A DNA stretch of 64,000 nt from Vespa crabro (lineage: Eukaryota; Arthropoda; Insecta; Hymenoptera; Vespidae), in NCBI RefSeq assembly GCF_910589235.1, contig NC_060955.1, forward strand, positions 13,102,837-13,166,836, given 5' to 3'. A program made the translations under genes and the position numbers. A model generated the notes under the pieces. It was given only the letters and a program-made list of their open reading frames with translations. It did no database searches and was not told the origin of the DNA. Below, in pieces: positions 23,356-38,240 of the stretch (its first letter is position 1; each line of letters starts with the position of its first letter).

Positions 23356-24370
23356 CCTGACTGTGTGTAAATAGAAGTTTTAACATGAAAATTGTCGAAA
23401 AATGAGATCGACAAATGCGAATTTTGTTAAATGCTGAGATAAAATCGTGAACACATTGAAATTACTCGTACCACAGCTTCAGAAATGTTTCCAATCTATT
23501 CGGACATTGTATTTCTGAAGATCAAACATCCATTTTATCTTGGAATCGACGTTATAACCTTGTTTCATATGATGTATACGATTATTAGCTCATAAAGAAG
23601 TATCATCGAAATACGAAATTTCAAATCTCAATCAATATCAATGCTTTTATATTCTATCGACGCAGAATATACAATGGAACAAGAACATAAGTTTGTCACT
23701 ATGTGTAAATACGAGTTTTAACATGAATATTGTCGAAAATTGAGATCGACACATGCGAATTTCTTTAATTGCAGAGATGTAATCGTGAAATCATAAAACT
23801 TACTCGTACCACAGCTTGAGAAATGTTTCCAATCTATACGGACATTGTATTTCTGTAGATCAAACATTCATTTTATCTTGGAATCGACGTTATAACCTTG
23901 TTTCATATTTTATATACGATTATTAGCTCATAAAGAAGTATCATCGAATTACGAAATTTGAAATCTCAATCAATATCAATGCTATTATATTCTATCGACG
24001 CAGAATATACAATGGATCAAGATCATAAGTTTGTCACTATGTGTAAATACGAGTTTCAACATGAATATTGTAGAAAAATGAGATCGACACATGCGAATTT
24101 CGTTAATTGCTGAGATTTAATCGTGAAAGCATTGAACTAACTCGTACCACAGCTTGAGAATTGTTTCCAATCGATTCGGACATTGTATTTCTGAAGATCA
24201 AACATCTATTTTATATTGGAATCGACGTTTTAACCTTGTTTCTTATCGTATATACGTTTTTTCGTTCATAATGGCGTACCATCGAAATACGAAATAATGA
24301 AATCTCATTCAAATTCAATTCGTTTATATTCTGTTGACGCAGAATAAAGATTACAACAAGAATATATCTG
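23356..24370 (+). repeat. HOR unit 25: A-B'-C, 1015 bp
   Basis: First of a recurring block: A with CATATGATGTATACG, B' with CATAAAACTT and CTGTAGATC, CGAATTACG at the border, C preceded by GGATCAAGATC and ending CAATTCGTTTATATTC with CTGTTGACG, which lacks the usual GTCGAC. Related units are 30, 37, 44, 47, 54, 60 and 62. Confidence 0.93.
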
Positions 24371-25385
24371 CCTGACTGTGTGTAAATAGAAGTTTTAACA
24401 TGAAAATTGTCGAAAAATGAGATCGACAAATGCGAATTTTGTTAAATGCTGAGATAAAATCGTGAACACATTGAAATTACTCGTACCACAGCTTGAGAAA
24501 TGTTTCCAATCTATTCGGACATTGTATTTCTGAAGATCAAACATCCATTTTATCTTGGAATCGACGTTATAACCTTGTTTCATATTTTATATACGATTAT
24601 TAGCTCATAAAGAAGTATCATCGAAATACGAAATTTGAAATCTCAATCAATATCAATGCTATTATATTTTGTCGACGCAGAATACACAATGGAACAAGAA
24701 CATAAGTTTGTCACAATGTGTAAATACGAGTTTTAACATGAATATTGTCGAAAATTGAGATCGACACATGCGAATTTCTTTAATTGCAGAGATGTAATCG
24801 TGAAATCATTGAACTTACTCGTACCACAGCTTGAGAAATGTTTCCAATCTATTCGGACATTGTATTTCTGAAGATCAAACATCCATTTTATCTTGGAATC
24901 GACGTTATAACCTTGTTTCATATTTTATATACGATTATTAGCTCATAAAGAAGTATCATCGAAATACGAAATTTGAAATCTCAATCAATATCAATGCTAT
25001 TATATTCTATCGACGCAGAATATACAATGGAACAAGATCATAAGTTTGTCACTATGTGTAAATACGAGTTTCAACATGAATATTGTAGAAAAATGAGATC
25101 GACACATGCGAATTTCGTTAATTGCTGAGATTTAATCGTGAAAATATTGAACTAACTCGTACCACAGCTTGAGAATTGTTTCCAATCGATTCGGACATTG
25201 TATTTCTGAAGATCAAACATCTATTTTATCTTGAAATCGACGTTTTAACCTTGTGTCTTAACGTATATACGTTTTTTCGTTCATAATGGCGTACCATCGA
25301 AATACGAAATAATGAAATCTCATTCAAATTCAATTAGTTTATATTCTGTCGACGCATAATAAAGATTACAACAAGAATATATCTT
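24371..25385 (+). repeat. HOR unit 26: A/B hybrid-B-C, 1015 bp
   Basis: A switches to B early, within about 24475-24494 (CTTGAG), so the B antisense frame reappears in this hybrid. TTTTGTCGACG precedes B. C has GAAAATATTG, CTTGAAATCG and a private CTTAACGTATATACG. Confidence 0.91.
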
Positions 25386-26400
25386 CCTGACTGTGTGTAA
25401 ATAGAAGTTTTAACATGAAAATTGTCGAAAAATGAGATCGACAAATGCGAATTTTGTTAAATGCTGAGATAAAATCGTGAACACATTGAAATTACTCGTA
25501 CCACAGCTTCAGAAATGTTTCCAATCTATTCGGACATTGTATTTCTGAAGATCAAACATCCATTTTATCTTGGAATCGACGTTTTAACCTTGTTTCATAT
25601 GTTGTATACGATTATTAGCTCATAAAGAAGTATCATCGAAATACGAAATTTCAAATCTCAATCGATATCAATGCTTTTATATTCTATCGACGCAGAATAT
25701 ACAATGGAACAAGAACATAAGTTTGTCACTATGTGTAAATACGAGTTTTAACATGAATATTGTCGAAAATTGAGATCGACACATGCGAATTTCTTTAATT
25801 GCAGAGATGTAATCGTGAAATCATTGAACTTACTCGTACCACAGCTTGAGAAATGTTTCCAATCTATTCGGACATTGTATTTCTGAAGATCAAACATCCA
25901 TTTTATCTTGGAATCGACGTTATAACCTTGTTTCATATTTTATATACGATTATTAGCTCATAAAGAAGTATCATCGAATTACGAAATTTGAAATCTCAAT
26001 CAATATCAATGCTATTATATTCTATCGACGCAGAATATACAATGGATCAAGATCATAAGTTTGTCACTATGTGTAAATACGAGTTTCAACATGAATATTG
26101 TAGAAAAATGAGATCGACACATGCGAATTTCGTTAATTGCTGAGATTTAATCGTGAAAGCATTGAACTAACTCGTACCACAGCTTGAGAATTGTTTCCAA
26201 TCGATTCGGACATTGTATTTCTGAAGATCAAACATCTATTTTATATTGGAATCGACGTTTTAACCTTGTTTCTTATCGTATATACGTTTTTTCGTTCATA
26301 ATGGCGTACCATCGAAATACGAAATAATGAAATCTCATTCAAATTCAATTCGTTTATATTCTGTTGACGCAGAATAAAGATTACAACAAGAATATATCTG
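25386..26400 (+). repeat. HOR unit 27: A-B-C, 1015 bp
   Basis: A and B are standard, but C carries unit 25 marks (CGAATTACG, GGATCAAGATC, CAATTCG, CTGTTGACG), making this unit a mosaic of two neighbours. Confidence 0.92.
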
Positions 26401-27753
26401 CCTGACTGTGTGTAAATAGAAGTTTTAACATGAAAATTGTCGAAAAATGAGATCGACAAATGCGAATTTTGTTAAATGCTGAGATAAAATCGTGAACACA
26501 TTGAAATTACTCGTACCACAGCTTCAGAAATGTTTCCAATCTATTCGGACAATGTATTTCTGAAGATCAAACATCCATTTTATCTTGGAATCGACGTTAT
26601 AACCTTGTTTCATATGTTGTATACGATTATTAGCTCATAAAGAAGTATCATCGAAATACGAAATTTCAAATCTCAATCAATATCAATGCTTTTATATTCT
26701 ATCGACGCAGAATATACAATGGAACAAGAACATAAGTTTGTCACTATGTGTAAATACGAGTTTTAACATGAATATTGTCGAAAATTGAGATCGACACATG
26801 CGAATTTCTTTAATTGCAGAGATGTAATCGTGAAATCATTGAACTTACTCGTACCACAGCTTGAGAAATGTTTCCAATCTATTCGGACATTGTATTTCTG
26901 AAGATCAAACATCCATTTTATCTTGGAATCGACGTTATAACCTTGTTTCATATTTTATATACGATTATTAGCTCATAAAGAAGTATCATCGAAATACGAA
27001 ATTTGAAATCTCAATCAATATCAATGCTATTATATTTTGTCGACGCAGAATACACAATGGAACAAGAACATAAGTTTGTCACAATGTGTAAATACGAGTT
27101 TTAACATGAATATTGTCGAAAATTGAGATCGACACATGCGAATTTCTTTAATTGCAGAGATGTAATCGTGAAATCATTGAACTTACTCGTACCACAGCTT
27201 GAGAAATGTTTCCAATCTATTCGGACATTGTATTTCTGAAGATCAAACATCCATTTTATCTTGGAATCGACGTTATAACCTTGTTTCATATTTTATATAC
27301 GATTATTAGCTCATAAAGAAGTATCATCGAAATACGAAATTTGAAATCTCAATCAATATCAATGCTATTATATTCTATCGACGCAGAATATACAATGGAA
27401 CAAGAACATAAGTTTGTCACTATGTGTAAATACGAGTTTCAACATGAATATTGTAGAAAAATGAGATCGACACATGCGAATTTCGTTAATTGCTGAGATT
27501 TAATCGTGAAAACATTGAACTAACTCGTACCACAGCTTGAGAATTGTTTCCAATCGATTCGGACATTGTATTTCTGAAGATCAAACATCTATTTTATCTT
27601 GAAATCGACGTTTTAACCTTGTGTCTTATCGTATATACGTTTTTTCGTTCATAATGGCGTACCATCGAAATACGAAATAATGAAATCTCATTCAAATTCA
27701 ATTAGTTTATATTCTGTCGACGCATAATAAAGATTACAACAAGAATATATCTT
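26401..27753 (+). repeat. HOR unit 28: A-B-B-C, 1353 bp
   Basis: A has GGACAATGTATTTC. TTTTGTCGACG lies between the two B. C has GAAAACATTG and CTTGAAATCG. Very close to unit 31. Confidence 0.93.
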
Positions 27754-28430
27754 CCTGACTGTGTGTAAATAGAAGTTTTAACATGAAAATTGTCGAAAAA
27801 TGAGATCGACAAATGCGAATTTTGTTAAATGCTGAGATAAAATCGTGAACACATTGAAATTACTCGTACCACAGCTTCAGAAATGTTTCCAATCTATTCG
27901 GACATTGTATTTCTGAAGATCAAACATCCATTTTATCTTGGAATCGACGTTTTAACCTTGTTTCATATGTTGTATACGATTATTAGCTCATAAAGAAGTA
28001 TCATCGAAATACGAAATTTCAAATCTCAATCGATATCAATGCTTTTATATTCTATCGACGCAGAATATACAATGGAACAAGAACATAAGTTTGTCACTAT
28101 GTGTAAATACGAGTTTTAACATGAATATTGTCGAAAATTGAGATCGACACATGCGAATTTCTTTAATTGCAGAGATGTAATCGTGAAATCATTGAACTTA
28201 CTCGTACCACAGCTTGAGAAATGTTTCCAATCTATTCGGACATTGTATTTCTGAAGATCAAACATCCATTTTATCTTGGAATCGACGTTTTAACCTTGTT
28301 TCTTATCGTATATTCGTTTTTTCGTTCATAATTGCGTACCATCGAAATACGAAATAATGAAATCTCATTCAAATTCAATTAGTTTATATTCTGTCGACGC
28401 AGAATAAAGATTACAACAAGAATATATCTG
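27754..28430 (+). repeat. HOR unit 29: A-B/C hybrid, 677 bp
   Basis: The second monomer is B through CATCCATTTTATC and C from GTTTTAACC and CTTATCG (switch about 28263-28290). It shares CGTATATTCG and CATAATTGCG with units 24 and 53. Confidence 0.92.
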
Positions 28431-29445
28431 CCTGACTGTGTGTAAATAGAAGTTTTAACATGAAAATTGTCGAAAAATGAGATCGACAAATGCGAATTTT
28501 GTTAAATGCTGAGATAAAATCGTGAACACATTGAAATTACTCGTACCACAGCTTCAGAAATGTTTCCAATCTATTCGGACATTGTATTTCTGAAGATCAA
28601 ACATCCATTTTATCTTGGAATCGACGTTATAACCTTGTTTCATATGATGTATACGATTATTAGCTCATAAAGAAGTATCATCGAAATACGAAATTTCAAA
28701 TCTCAATCAATATCAATGCTTTTATATTCTATCGACGCAGAATATACAATGGAACAAGAACATAAGTTTGTCACTATGTGTAAATACGAGTTTTAACATG
28801 AACATTGTCGAAAATTGAGATCGACACATGCGAATTTCTTTAATTGCAGAGATGTAATCGTGAAATCATAAAACTTACTCGTACCACAGCTTGAGAAATG
28901 TTTCCAATCTATACGGACATTGTATTTCTGTAGATCAAACATTCATTTTATCTTGGAATCGACGTTATAACCTTGTTTCATATTTTATATACGATTATTA
29001 GCTCATAAAGAAGTATCATCGAATTACGAAATTTGAAATCTCAATCAATATCAATGCTATTATATTCTATCGACGCAGAATATACAATGGATCAAGATCA
29101 TAAGTTTGTCACTATGTGTAAATACGAGTTTCAACATGAATATTGTAGAAAAATGAGATCGACACATGCGAATTTCGTTAATTGCTGAGATTTAATCGTG
29201 AAAGCATTGAACTAACTCGTACCACAGCTTGAGAATTGTTTCCAATCGATTCGGACATTGTATTTCTGAAGATCAAACATCTATTTTATATTGGAATCGA
29301 CGTTTTAACCTTGTTTCTTATCGTATATACGTTTTTTCGTTCATAATGGCGTACCATCGAAATACGAAATAATGAAATCTCATTCAAATTCAATTCGTTT
29401 ATATTCTGTTGACGCAGAATAAAGATTACAACAAGAATATATCTG
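28431..29445 (+). repeat. HOR unit 30: A-B'-C, 1015 bp
   Basis: Copy of unit 25 at +5075 bp (CATATGATG, CATAAAACTT, GGATCAAGATC, CTGTTGACG). Private ATGAACATTGTCG in B'. Confidence 0.93.
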
Positions 29446-30798
29446 CCTGACTGTGTGTAAATAGAAGTTTTAACATGAAAATTGTCGAAAAATGAGATCG
29501 ACAAATGCGAATTTTGTTAAATGCTGAGATAAAATCGTGAACACATTGAAATTACTCGTACCACAGCTTCAGAAATGTTTCCAATCTATTCGGACAATGT
29601 ATTTCTGAAGATCAAACATCCATTTTATCTTGGAATCGACGTTATAACCTTGTTTCATATGTTGTATACGATTATTAGCTCATAAAGAAGTATCATCGAA
29701 ATACGAAATTTCAAATCTCAATCAATATCAATGCTTTTATATTCTATCGACGCAGAATATACAATGGAACAAGAACATAAGTTTGTCACTATGTGTAAAT
29801 ACGAGTTTTAACATGAATATTGTCGAAAATTGAGATCGACACATGCGAATTTCTTTAATTGCAGAGATGTAATCGTGAAATCATTGAACTTACTCGTACC
29901 ACAGCTTGAGAAATGTTTCCAATCTATTCGGACATTGTATTTCTGAAGATCAAACATCCATTTTATCTTGGAATCGACGTTATAACCTTGTTTCATATTT
30001 TATATACGATTATTAGCTCATAAAGAAGTATCATCGAAATACGAAATTTGAAATCTCAATCAATATCAATGCTATTATATTTTGTCGACGCAGAATACAC
30101 AATGGAACAAGAACATAAGTTTGTCACAATGTGTAAATACGAGTTTTAACATGAATATTGTCGAAAATTGAGATCGACACATGCGAATTTCTTTAATTGC
30201 AGAGATGTAATCGTGAAATCATTGAACTTACTCGTACCACAGCTTGAGAAATGTTTCCAATCTATTCGGACATTGTATTTCTGAAGATCAAACATCCATT
30301 TTATCTTGGAATCGACGTTATAACCTTGTTTCATATTTTATATACGATTATTAGCTCATAAAGAAGTATCATCGAAATACGAAATTTGAAATCTCAATCA
30401 ATATCAATGCTATTATATTCTATCGACGCAGAATATACAATGGAACAAGATCATAAGTTTGTCACTATGTGTAAATACGAGTTTCAACATGAATATTGTA
30501 GAAAAATGAGATCGACACATGCGAATTTCGTTAATTGCTGAGATTTAATCGTGAAAATATTGAACTAACTCGTACCACAGCTTGAGAATTGTTTCCAATC
30601 GATTCGGACATTGTATTTCTGAAGATCAAACATCTATTTTATCTTGAAATCGACGTTTTAACCTTGTGTCTTATCGTATATACGTTTTTTCGTTCATAAT
30701 GGCGTACCATCGAAATACGAAATAATGAAATCTCATTCAAATTCAATTAGTTTATATTCTGTCGACGCATAATAAAGATTACAACAAGAATATATCTT
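29446..30798 (+). repeat. HOR unit 31: A-B-B-C, 1353 bp
   Basis: A has GGACAATGTATTTC. TTTTGTCGACG lies between the B monomers. C has GAAAATATTG and CTTGAAATCG. Confidence 0.93.
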
Positions 30799-32151
30799 CC
30801 TGACTGTGTGTAAATAGAAGTTTTAACATGAAAATTGTCGAAAAATGAGATCGACAAATGCGAATTTTGTTAAATGCTGAGATAAAATCGTGAACACATT
30901 GAAATTACTCGTACCACAGCTTCAGAAATGTTTCCAATCTATTCGGACATTGTATTTCTGAAGATCAAACATCCATTTTATCTTGGAATCGACGTTTTAA
31001 CCTTGTTTCATATGTTGTATACGATTATTAGCTCATAAAGAAGTATCATCGAAATACGAAATTTCAAATCTCAATCGATATCAATGCTTTTATATTCTAT
31101 CGACGCAGAATATACAATGGAACAAGAACATAAGTTTGTCACTATGTGTAAATACGAGTTTTAACATGAATATTGTCGAAAATTGAGATCGACACATGCG
31201 AATTTCTTTAATTGCAGAGATGTAATCGTGAAATCATTGAACTTACTCGTACCACAGCTTGAGAAATGTTTCCAATCTATTCGGACATTGTATTTCTGAA
31301 GATCAAACATCCATTTTATCTTGGAATCGACGTTATAACCTTGTTTCATATTTTATATACGATTATTAGCTCATAAAGAAGTATCATCGAAATACGAAAT
31401 TTGAAATCTCAATCAATATCAATGCTATTATATTTTGTCGACGCAGAATACACAATGGAACAAGAACATAAGTTTGTCACAATGTGTAAATACGAGTTTT
31501 AACATGAATATTGTCGAAAATTGAGATCGACACATGCGAATTTCTTTAATTGCAGAGATGTAATCGTGAAATCATTGAACTTACTCGTACCACAGCTTCA
31601 GAAATGTTTCCAATCTATTCGGACATTGTATTTCTGAAGATCAAACATCCATTTTATCTTGGAATCGACGTTATAACCTTGTTTCATATTTTATATACGA
31701 TTATTAGCTCATAAAGAAGTATCATCGAAATACGAAATTTGAAATCTCAATCAATATCAATTCTATTATATTCTATCGACGCAGAATATACAATGGAACA
31801 AGATCATAAGTTTGTCACTATGTGTAAATACGAGTTTCAACATGAATATTGTAGAAAAATGAGATCGACACATGCGAATTTCGTTAATTGCTGAGATTTA
31901 ATCGTGAAAATATTGAACTAACTCGTACCACAGCTTGAGAATTGTTTCCAATCGATTCGGACATTGTATTTCTGAAGATCAAACATCTATTTTATCTTGG
32001 AATCGACGTTTTAACCTTGTGTCTTATCGTATATACGTTTTTTCGTTCATAATGGCGTACCATCGAAATACGAAATAATGAAATCTCATTCAAATTCAAT
32101 TAGTTTATATTCTGTCGACGCATAATAAAGATTACAACAAGAATATATCTT
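30799..32151 (+). repeat. HOR unit 32: A-B-B-C, 1353 bp
   Basis: The second B carries the A-type CTTCAG arm. The B/C border has TATCAATTCTATT, shared with units 40 and 56. C has GAAAATATTG and CTTGGAATCG. Confidence 0.93.
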
Positions 32152-32828
32152 CCTGACTGTGTGTAAATAGAAGTTTTAACATGAAAATTGTCGAAAAATG
32201 AGATCGGCAAATGCGAATTTTGTTAAATGCTGAGATAAAATCGTGAACACATTGAAATTACTCGTACCACAGCTTCAGAAATGTTTCCAATCTATTCGGA
32301 CATTGTATTTCTGAAGATCAAACATCCATTTTATCTTGGAATCGACGTTTTAACCTTGTTTCATATGTTGTATACGATTATTAGCTCATAAAGAAGTATC
32401 ATCGAAATACGAAATTTCAAATCTCAATCGATATCAATGCTTTTATATTCTATCGACGCAGAATATACAATGGAACAAGAACATAAGTTTGTCACTATGT
32501 GTAAATACGAGTTTTAACATGAATATTGTCGAAAATTGAGATCGACACATGCGAATTTCGTTAATTGCAGAGATTTAATCGTGAAAGCATTGAACTAACA
32601 CGTACCACAGCTTGAGAATTGTTTCCAATCGATTCGGACATTGTATTTCTGAAGATCATACATCTATTTTATATTGGAATCGACGTTTTAGCCTTGTTTC
32701 TTATCGTATATACGTTTTTTCGTTCATAATGGCGTACCATCGAAATACGAAATAATGAAATCTCATTCAAATTCAATTAGTTTATATTCTGTCGATGCAT
32801 AATAAAGATTACAACAAGAATATATCTG
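32152..32828 (+). repeat. HOR unit 33: A-B/C hybrid, 677 bp
   Basis: A has GATCGGCAAATG. The second monomer switches from B to C at about 32530-32560. Rare marks are GATCATACATC, TTTTAGCCTTG and CTGTCGATGCAT (at 32791), all shared with units 41 and 57. Confidence 0.93.
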
Positions 32829-34181
32829 CCTGACTGTGTGTAAATAGAAGTTTTAACATGAAAATTGTCGAAAAATGAGATCGACAAATGCGAATTTTGT
32901 TAAATGCTGAGATAAAATCGTGAACACATTGAAATTACTCGTACCACAGCTTCAGAAATGTTTCCAATCTATTCGGACAATGTATTTCTGAAGATCAAAC
33001 ATCCATTTTATCTTGGAATCGACGTTATAACCTTGTTTCATATGTTGTATACGATTATTAGCTCATAAAGAAGTATCATCGAAATACGAAATTTCAAATC
33101 TCAATCAATATCAATGCTTTTATATTCTATCGACGCAGAATATACAATGGAACAAGAACATAAGTTTGTCACTATGTGTAAATACGAGTTTTAACATGAA
33201 TATTGTCGAAAATTGAGATCGACACATGCGAATTTCTTTAATTGCAGAGATGTAATCGTGAAATCATTGAACTTACTCGTACCACAGCTTGAGAAATGTT
33301 TCCAATCTATTCGGACATTGTATTTCTTAAGATCAAACATCCATTTTATCTTGGAATCGACGTTATAACCTTGTTTCATATTTTATATACGATTATTAGC
33401 TCATAAAGAAGTATCATCGAAATACGAAATTTGAAATCTCAATCAATATCAATGCTATTATATTTTGTCGACGCAGAATACACAATGGAACAAGAACATA
33501 AGTTTGTCACAATGTGTAAATACGAGTTTTAACATGAATATTGTCGAAAATTGAGATCGACACATGCGAATTTCTTTAATTGCAGAGATGTAATCGTGAA
33601 ATCATTGAACTTACTCGTACCACAGCTTGAGAAATGTTTCCAATCTATTCGGACATTGTATTTCTGAAGATCAAACATCCATTTTATCTTGGAATCGACG
33701 TTATAACCTTGTTTCATATTTTATATACGATTATTAGCTCATAAAGAAGTATCATCGAAATACGAAATTTGAAATCTCAATCAATATCAATGCTATTATA
33801 TTCTATCGACGCAGAATATACAATGGAACAAGATCATAAGTTTGTCACTATGTGTAAATACGAGTTTCAACATGAATATTGTAGAAAAATGAGATCGACA
33901 CATGCGAATTTCGTTAATTGCTGAGATTTAATCGTGAAAATATTGAACTAACTCGTACCACAGCTTGAGAATTGTTTCCAATCGATTTGGACATTGTATT
34001 TCTGAAGATCAAACATCTATTTTATCTTGAAATCGACGTTTTAACCTTGTGTCTTATCGTATATACGTTTTTTCGTTCATAATGGCGTACCATCGAAATA
34101 CGAAATAATGAAATCTCATTCAAATTCAATTAGTTTATATTCTGTCGACGCATAATAAAGATTACAACAAGAATATATCTT
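32829..34181 (+). repeat. HOR unit 34: A-B-B-C, 1353 bp
   Basis: A has GGACAATG. The first B has CTTAAG. C has a private CGATTTGGAC plus GAAAATATTG and CTTGAAATCG. Confidence 0.93.
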
Positions 34182-35534
34182 CCTGACTGTGTGTAAATAG
34201 AAGTTTTAACATGAAAATTGTCGAAAAATGAGATCGACAAATGCGAATTTTGTTAAATGCTGAGATAAAATCGTGAACACATTGAAATTACTCGTACCAC
34301 AGCTTGAGAAATGTTTCCAATCTATTCGGACATTGTATTTCTGAAGATCAAACATCCATTTTATCTTGGAATCGACGTTTTAACCTTGTTTCATATGTTG
34401 TATACGATTATTAGCTCATAAAGAAGTATCATCGAAATACGAAATTTCAAATCTCAATCGATATCAATGCTTTTATATTCTATCGACGCAGAATATACAA
34501 TGGAACAAGAACATAAGTTTGTCACTATGTGTAAATACGAGTTTTAACATGAATATTGTCGAAAATTGAGATCGACACATGCGAATTTCTTTAATTGCAG
34601 AGATGTAATCGTGAAATCATTGAACTTACTCGTACCACAGCTTGAGAAATGTTTCCAATCTATTCGGACATTGTATTTCTTAAGATCAAACATCCATTTT
34701 ATCTTGGAATCGACGTTATAACCTTGTTTCATATTTTATATACGATTATTAGCTCATAAAGAAGTATCATCGAAATACGAAATTTGAAATCTCAATCAAT
34801 ATCAATGCTATTATATTTTGTCGACGCAGAATACACAATGGAACAAGAACATAAGTTTGTCACAATGTGTAAATACGAGTTTTAACATGAATATTGTCGA
34901 AAATTGAGATCGACACATGCGAATTTCTTTAATTGCAGAGATGTAATCGTGAAATCATTGAACTTACTCGTACCACAGCTTGAGAAATGTTTCCAATCTA
35001 TTCGGACATTGTATTTCTGAAGATCAAACATCCATTTTATCTTGGAATCGACGTTATAACCTTGTTTCATATTTTATATACGATTATTAGCTCATAAAGA
35101 AGTATCATCGAAATACGAAATTTGAAATCTCAATCAATATCAATGCTATTATATTCTATCGACGCAGAATATACAATGGAACAAGATCATAAGTTTGTCA
35201 CTATGTGTAAATACGAGTTTCAACATGAATATTGTAGAAAAATGAGATCGACACATGCGAATTTCGTTAATTGCTGAGATTTAATCGTGAAAATATTGAA
35301 CTAACTCGTACCACAGCTTGAGAATTGTTTCCAATCGATTCGGACATTGTATTTCTGAAGATCAAACATCTATTTTATCTTGAAATCGACGTTTTAACCT
35401 TGTGTCTTATCGTATATACGTTTTTTCGTTCATAATGGCGTACCATCGAAATACGAAATAATGAAATCTCATTCAAATTCAATTAGTTTATATTCTGTCG
35501 ACGCATAATAAAGATTACAACAAGAATATATCTT
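34182..35534 (+). repeat. HOR unit 35: A-B-B-C, 1353 bp
   Basis: A carries the B-type CTTGAG arm. The first B has CTTAAG. C has CTTGAAATCG. This unit has no counterpart in the copies of the segment at 40.6-46.4 kb and 53.8-62.3 kb. Confidence 0.93.
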
Positions 35535-37225
35535 CCTGACTGTGTGTAAATAGAAGTTTTAACATGAAAATTGTCGAAAAATGAGATCGACAAATGCGAA
35601 TTTTGTTAAATGCTGAGATAAAATCGTGAACACATTGAAATTACTCGTACCACAGCTTCAGAAATGTTTCCAATCTATTCGGACATTGTATTTCTGAAGA
35701 TCAAACATCCATTTTATCTTGGAATCGACGTTTTAACCTTGTTTCATATGTTGTATACGATTATTAGCTCATAAAGAAGTATCATCGAAATACGAAATTT
35801 CAAATCTCAATCGATATCAATGCTTTTATATTCTATCGACGCAGAATATACAATGGAACAAGAACATAAGTTTGTCACTATGTGTAAATACGAGTTTTAA
35901 CATGAATATTGTCGAAAATTGAGATCGACACATGCGAATTTCTTTAATTGCAGAGATGTAATCGTGAAATCATTGAACTTACTCGTACCACAGCTTGAGA
36001 AATGTTTCCAATCTATTCGGACATTGTATTTCTGAAGATCAAACATCCATTTTATCTTGGAATCGACGTTATAACCTTGTTTCATATTTTATATACGATT
36101 ATTAGCTCATAAAGAAGTATCATCGAAATACGAAATTTGAAATCTCAATCAATATCAATGCTATTATATTTTGTCGACGCAGAATACACAATGGAACAAG
36201 AACATAAGTTTGTCACAATGTGTAAATACGAGTTTTAACATGAATATTGTCGAAAATTGAGATCGACACATGCGAATTTCTTTAATTGCAGAGATGTAAT
36301 CGTGAAATCATTGAACTTACTCGTACCACAGCTTGAGAAATGTTTCCAATCTATTCGGACATTGTATTTCTGAAGATCAAACATCCATTTTATCTTGGAA
36401 TCGACGTTATAACCTTGTTTCATATTTTATATACGATTATTAGCTCATAAAGAAGTATCATCGAAATACGAAATTTGAAATCTCAATCAATATCAATGCT
36501 TTTATATTCTATCGACGCAGAATATACAATGGAACAAGAACATAAGTTTGTCACTATGTGTAAATACGAGTTTTAACATGAATATTGTCGAAAATTGAGA
36601 TCGACACATGCGAATTTCTTTAATTGCAGAGATGTAATCGTGAAATCATTGAACTTACTCGTACCACAGCTTGAGAAATGTTTCCAATCTATTCGGACAT
36701 TGTATTTCTTAAGATCAAACATCCATTTTATCTTGGAATCGACGTTATAACCTTGTTTCATATTTTATATACGATTATTAGCTCATAAGGAAGTATCATC
36801 GAAATACGAAATTTGAAATCTCAATCAATATCAATGCTATTATATTCTGTCGACGCAGAATACACAATGGAACAAGAACATAAGTTTGTCACTATGTGTA
36901 AATTCGAGTTTCAACATGAATATTGTAGAAAAATGAGATCGACACATGCGAATTTCGTTAATTGCAGAAATTTAATCGTGAAAGCATTGAACTAACACGT
37001 ACCACAGCTTGAGAATTGTTTCCAATCGATTCGGACATTGTATTTCTGAAGATCAAACATCTATTTTATATTGGAATCGACGTTTTAACCTTGTTTCTTA
37101 TCGTATATACGTTTTTTCGTTCATAATTGCGTACCATCGAAATACGAAATAATGAAATCTCATTCAAATTCAATTAGTTTATATTCTGTCGACGCAGAAT
37201 AAAGATTACAACAAGAATATATCTG
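35535..37225 (+). repeat. HOR unit 36: A-B-B-B-C, 1691 bp
   Basis: The third B has CTTAAG and CTCATAAGGAAG. C has TTGCAGAAATTT and CATAATTGCG. Near-copies are units 43 and 59. Confidence 0.93.
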
Positions 37226-38240
37226 CCTGACTGTGTGTAAATAGAAGTTTTAACATGAAAATTGTCGAAAAATGAGATCGACAAATGCGAATTTTGTTAA
37301 ATGCTGAGATAAAATCGTGAACACATTGAAATTACTCGTACCACAGCTTCAGAAATGTTTCCAATCTATTCGGACAATGTATTTCTGAAGATCAAACATC
37401 CATTTTATCTTGGAATCGACGTTATAACCTTGTTTCATATGATGTATACGATTATTAGCTCATAAAGAAGTATCATCGAAATACGAAATTTCAAATCTCA
37501 ATCAATATCAATGCTTTTATATTCTATCGACGCAGAATATACAATGGAACAAGAACATAAGTTTGTCACTATGTGTAAATACGAGTTTTAACATGAATAT
37601 TGTCGAAAATTGAGATCGACACATGCGAATTTCTTTAATTGCAGAGATGTAATCGTGAAATCATAAAACTTACTCGTACCACAGCTTGAGAAATGTTTCC
37701 AATCTATACGGACATTGTATTTCTGTAGATCAAACATTCATTTTATCTTGGAATCGACGTTATAACCTTGTTTCATATTTTATATACGATTATTAGCTCA
37801 TAAAGAAGTATCATCGAATTACGAAATTTGAAATCTCAATCAATATCAATGCTATTATATTCTATCGACGCAGAATATACAATGGATCAAGATCATAAGT
37901 TTGTCACTATGTGTAAATACGAGTTTCAACATGAATATTGTAGAAAAATGAGATCGACACATGCGAATTTCGTTAATTGCTGAGATTTAATCGTGAAAGC
38001 ATTGAACTAACTCGTACCACAGCTTGAGAATTGTTTCCAATCGATTCGGACATTGTATTTCTGAAGATCAAACATCTATTTTATATTGGAATCGACGTTT
38101 TAACCTTGTTTCTTATCGTATATACGTTTTTTCGTTCATAATGGCGTACCATCGAAATACGAAATAATGAAATCTCATTCAAATTCAATTCGTTTATATT
38201 CTGTCGACGCAGAATAAAGATTACAACAAGAATATATCTG
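37226..38240 (+). repeat. HOR unit 37: A-B'-C, 1015 bp
   Basis: Unit 25-type block. A has both GGACAATG and CATATGATG. C ends CAATTCG with CTGTCGACG, so the GTCGAC site is present, unlike units 25, 27, 30 and 54. Confidence 0.93.

Larger units (their letters stand above)
19545..24370. repeat. Segmental copy: repeated at 49656-54819
   Basis: Rare marks of units 20-23 recur in units 49-52 at exactly +30111 bp, then unit 25 recurs as unit 54 at +30449 bp. The extra 338 bp is one monomer added in unit 53. The left edge lies near the CGAATTACG at 19545 / 49656. Confidence 0.85.
28431..38240. repeat. Segmental copy: repeated at 53805-62261 and in part at 40609-46359
   Basis: Units 30-34 align with 54-58 at +25374 bp, and units 36-37 align with 59-60 at +24021 bp (one 1353-bp unit missing). 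Units 32-33 align with 40-41 at +9810 bp and 36-37 with 43-44 at +8119 bp (1691 bp missing). The rare GTCGATGCAT occurs only at 32791, 42601 and 58165. Confidence 0.85.

Noticed and set aside
24211..24429. Minus-strand 72-residue frame across the C/A border, and 79-residue frames at 16521-16760 and 19228-19467
   Set aside because: They are open by chance in some unit combinations, with low-complexity AT-rich composition and no known family.
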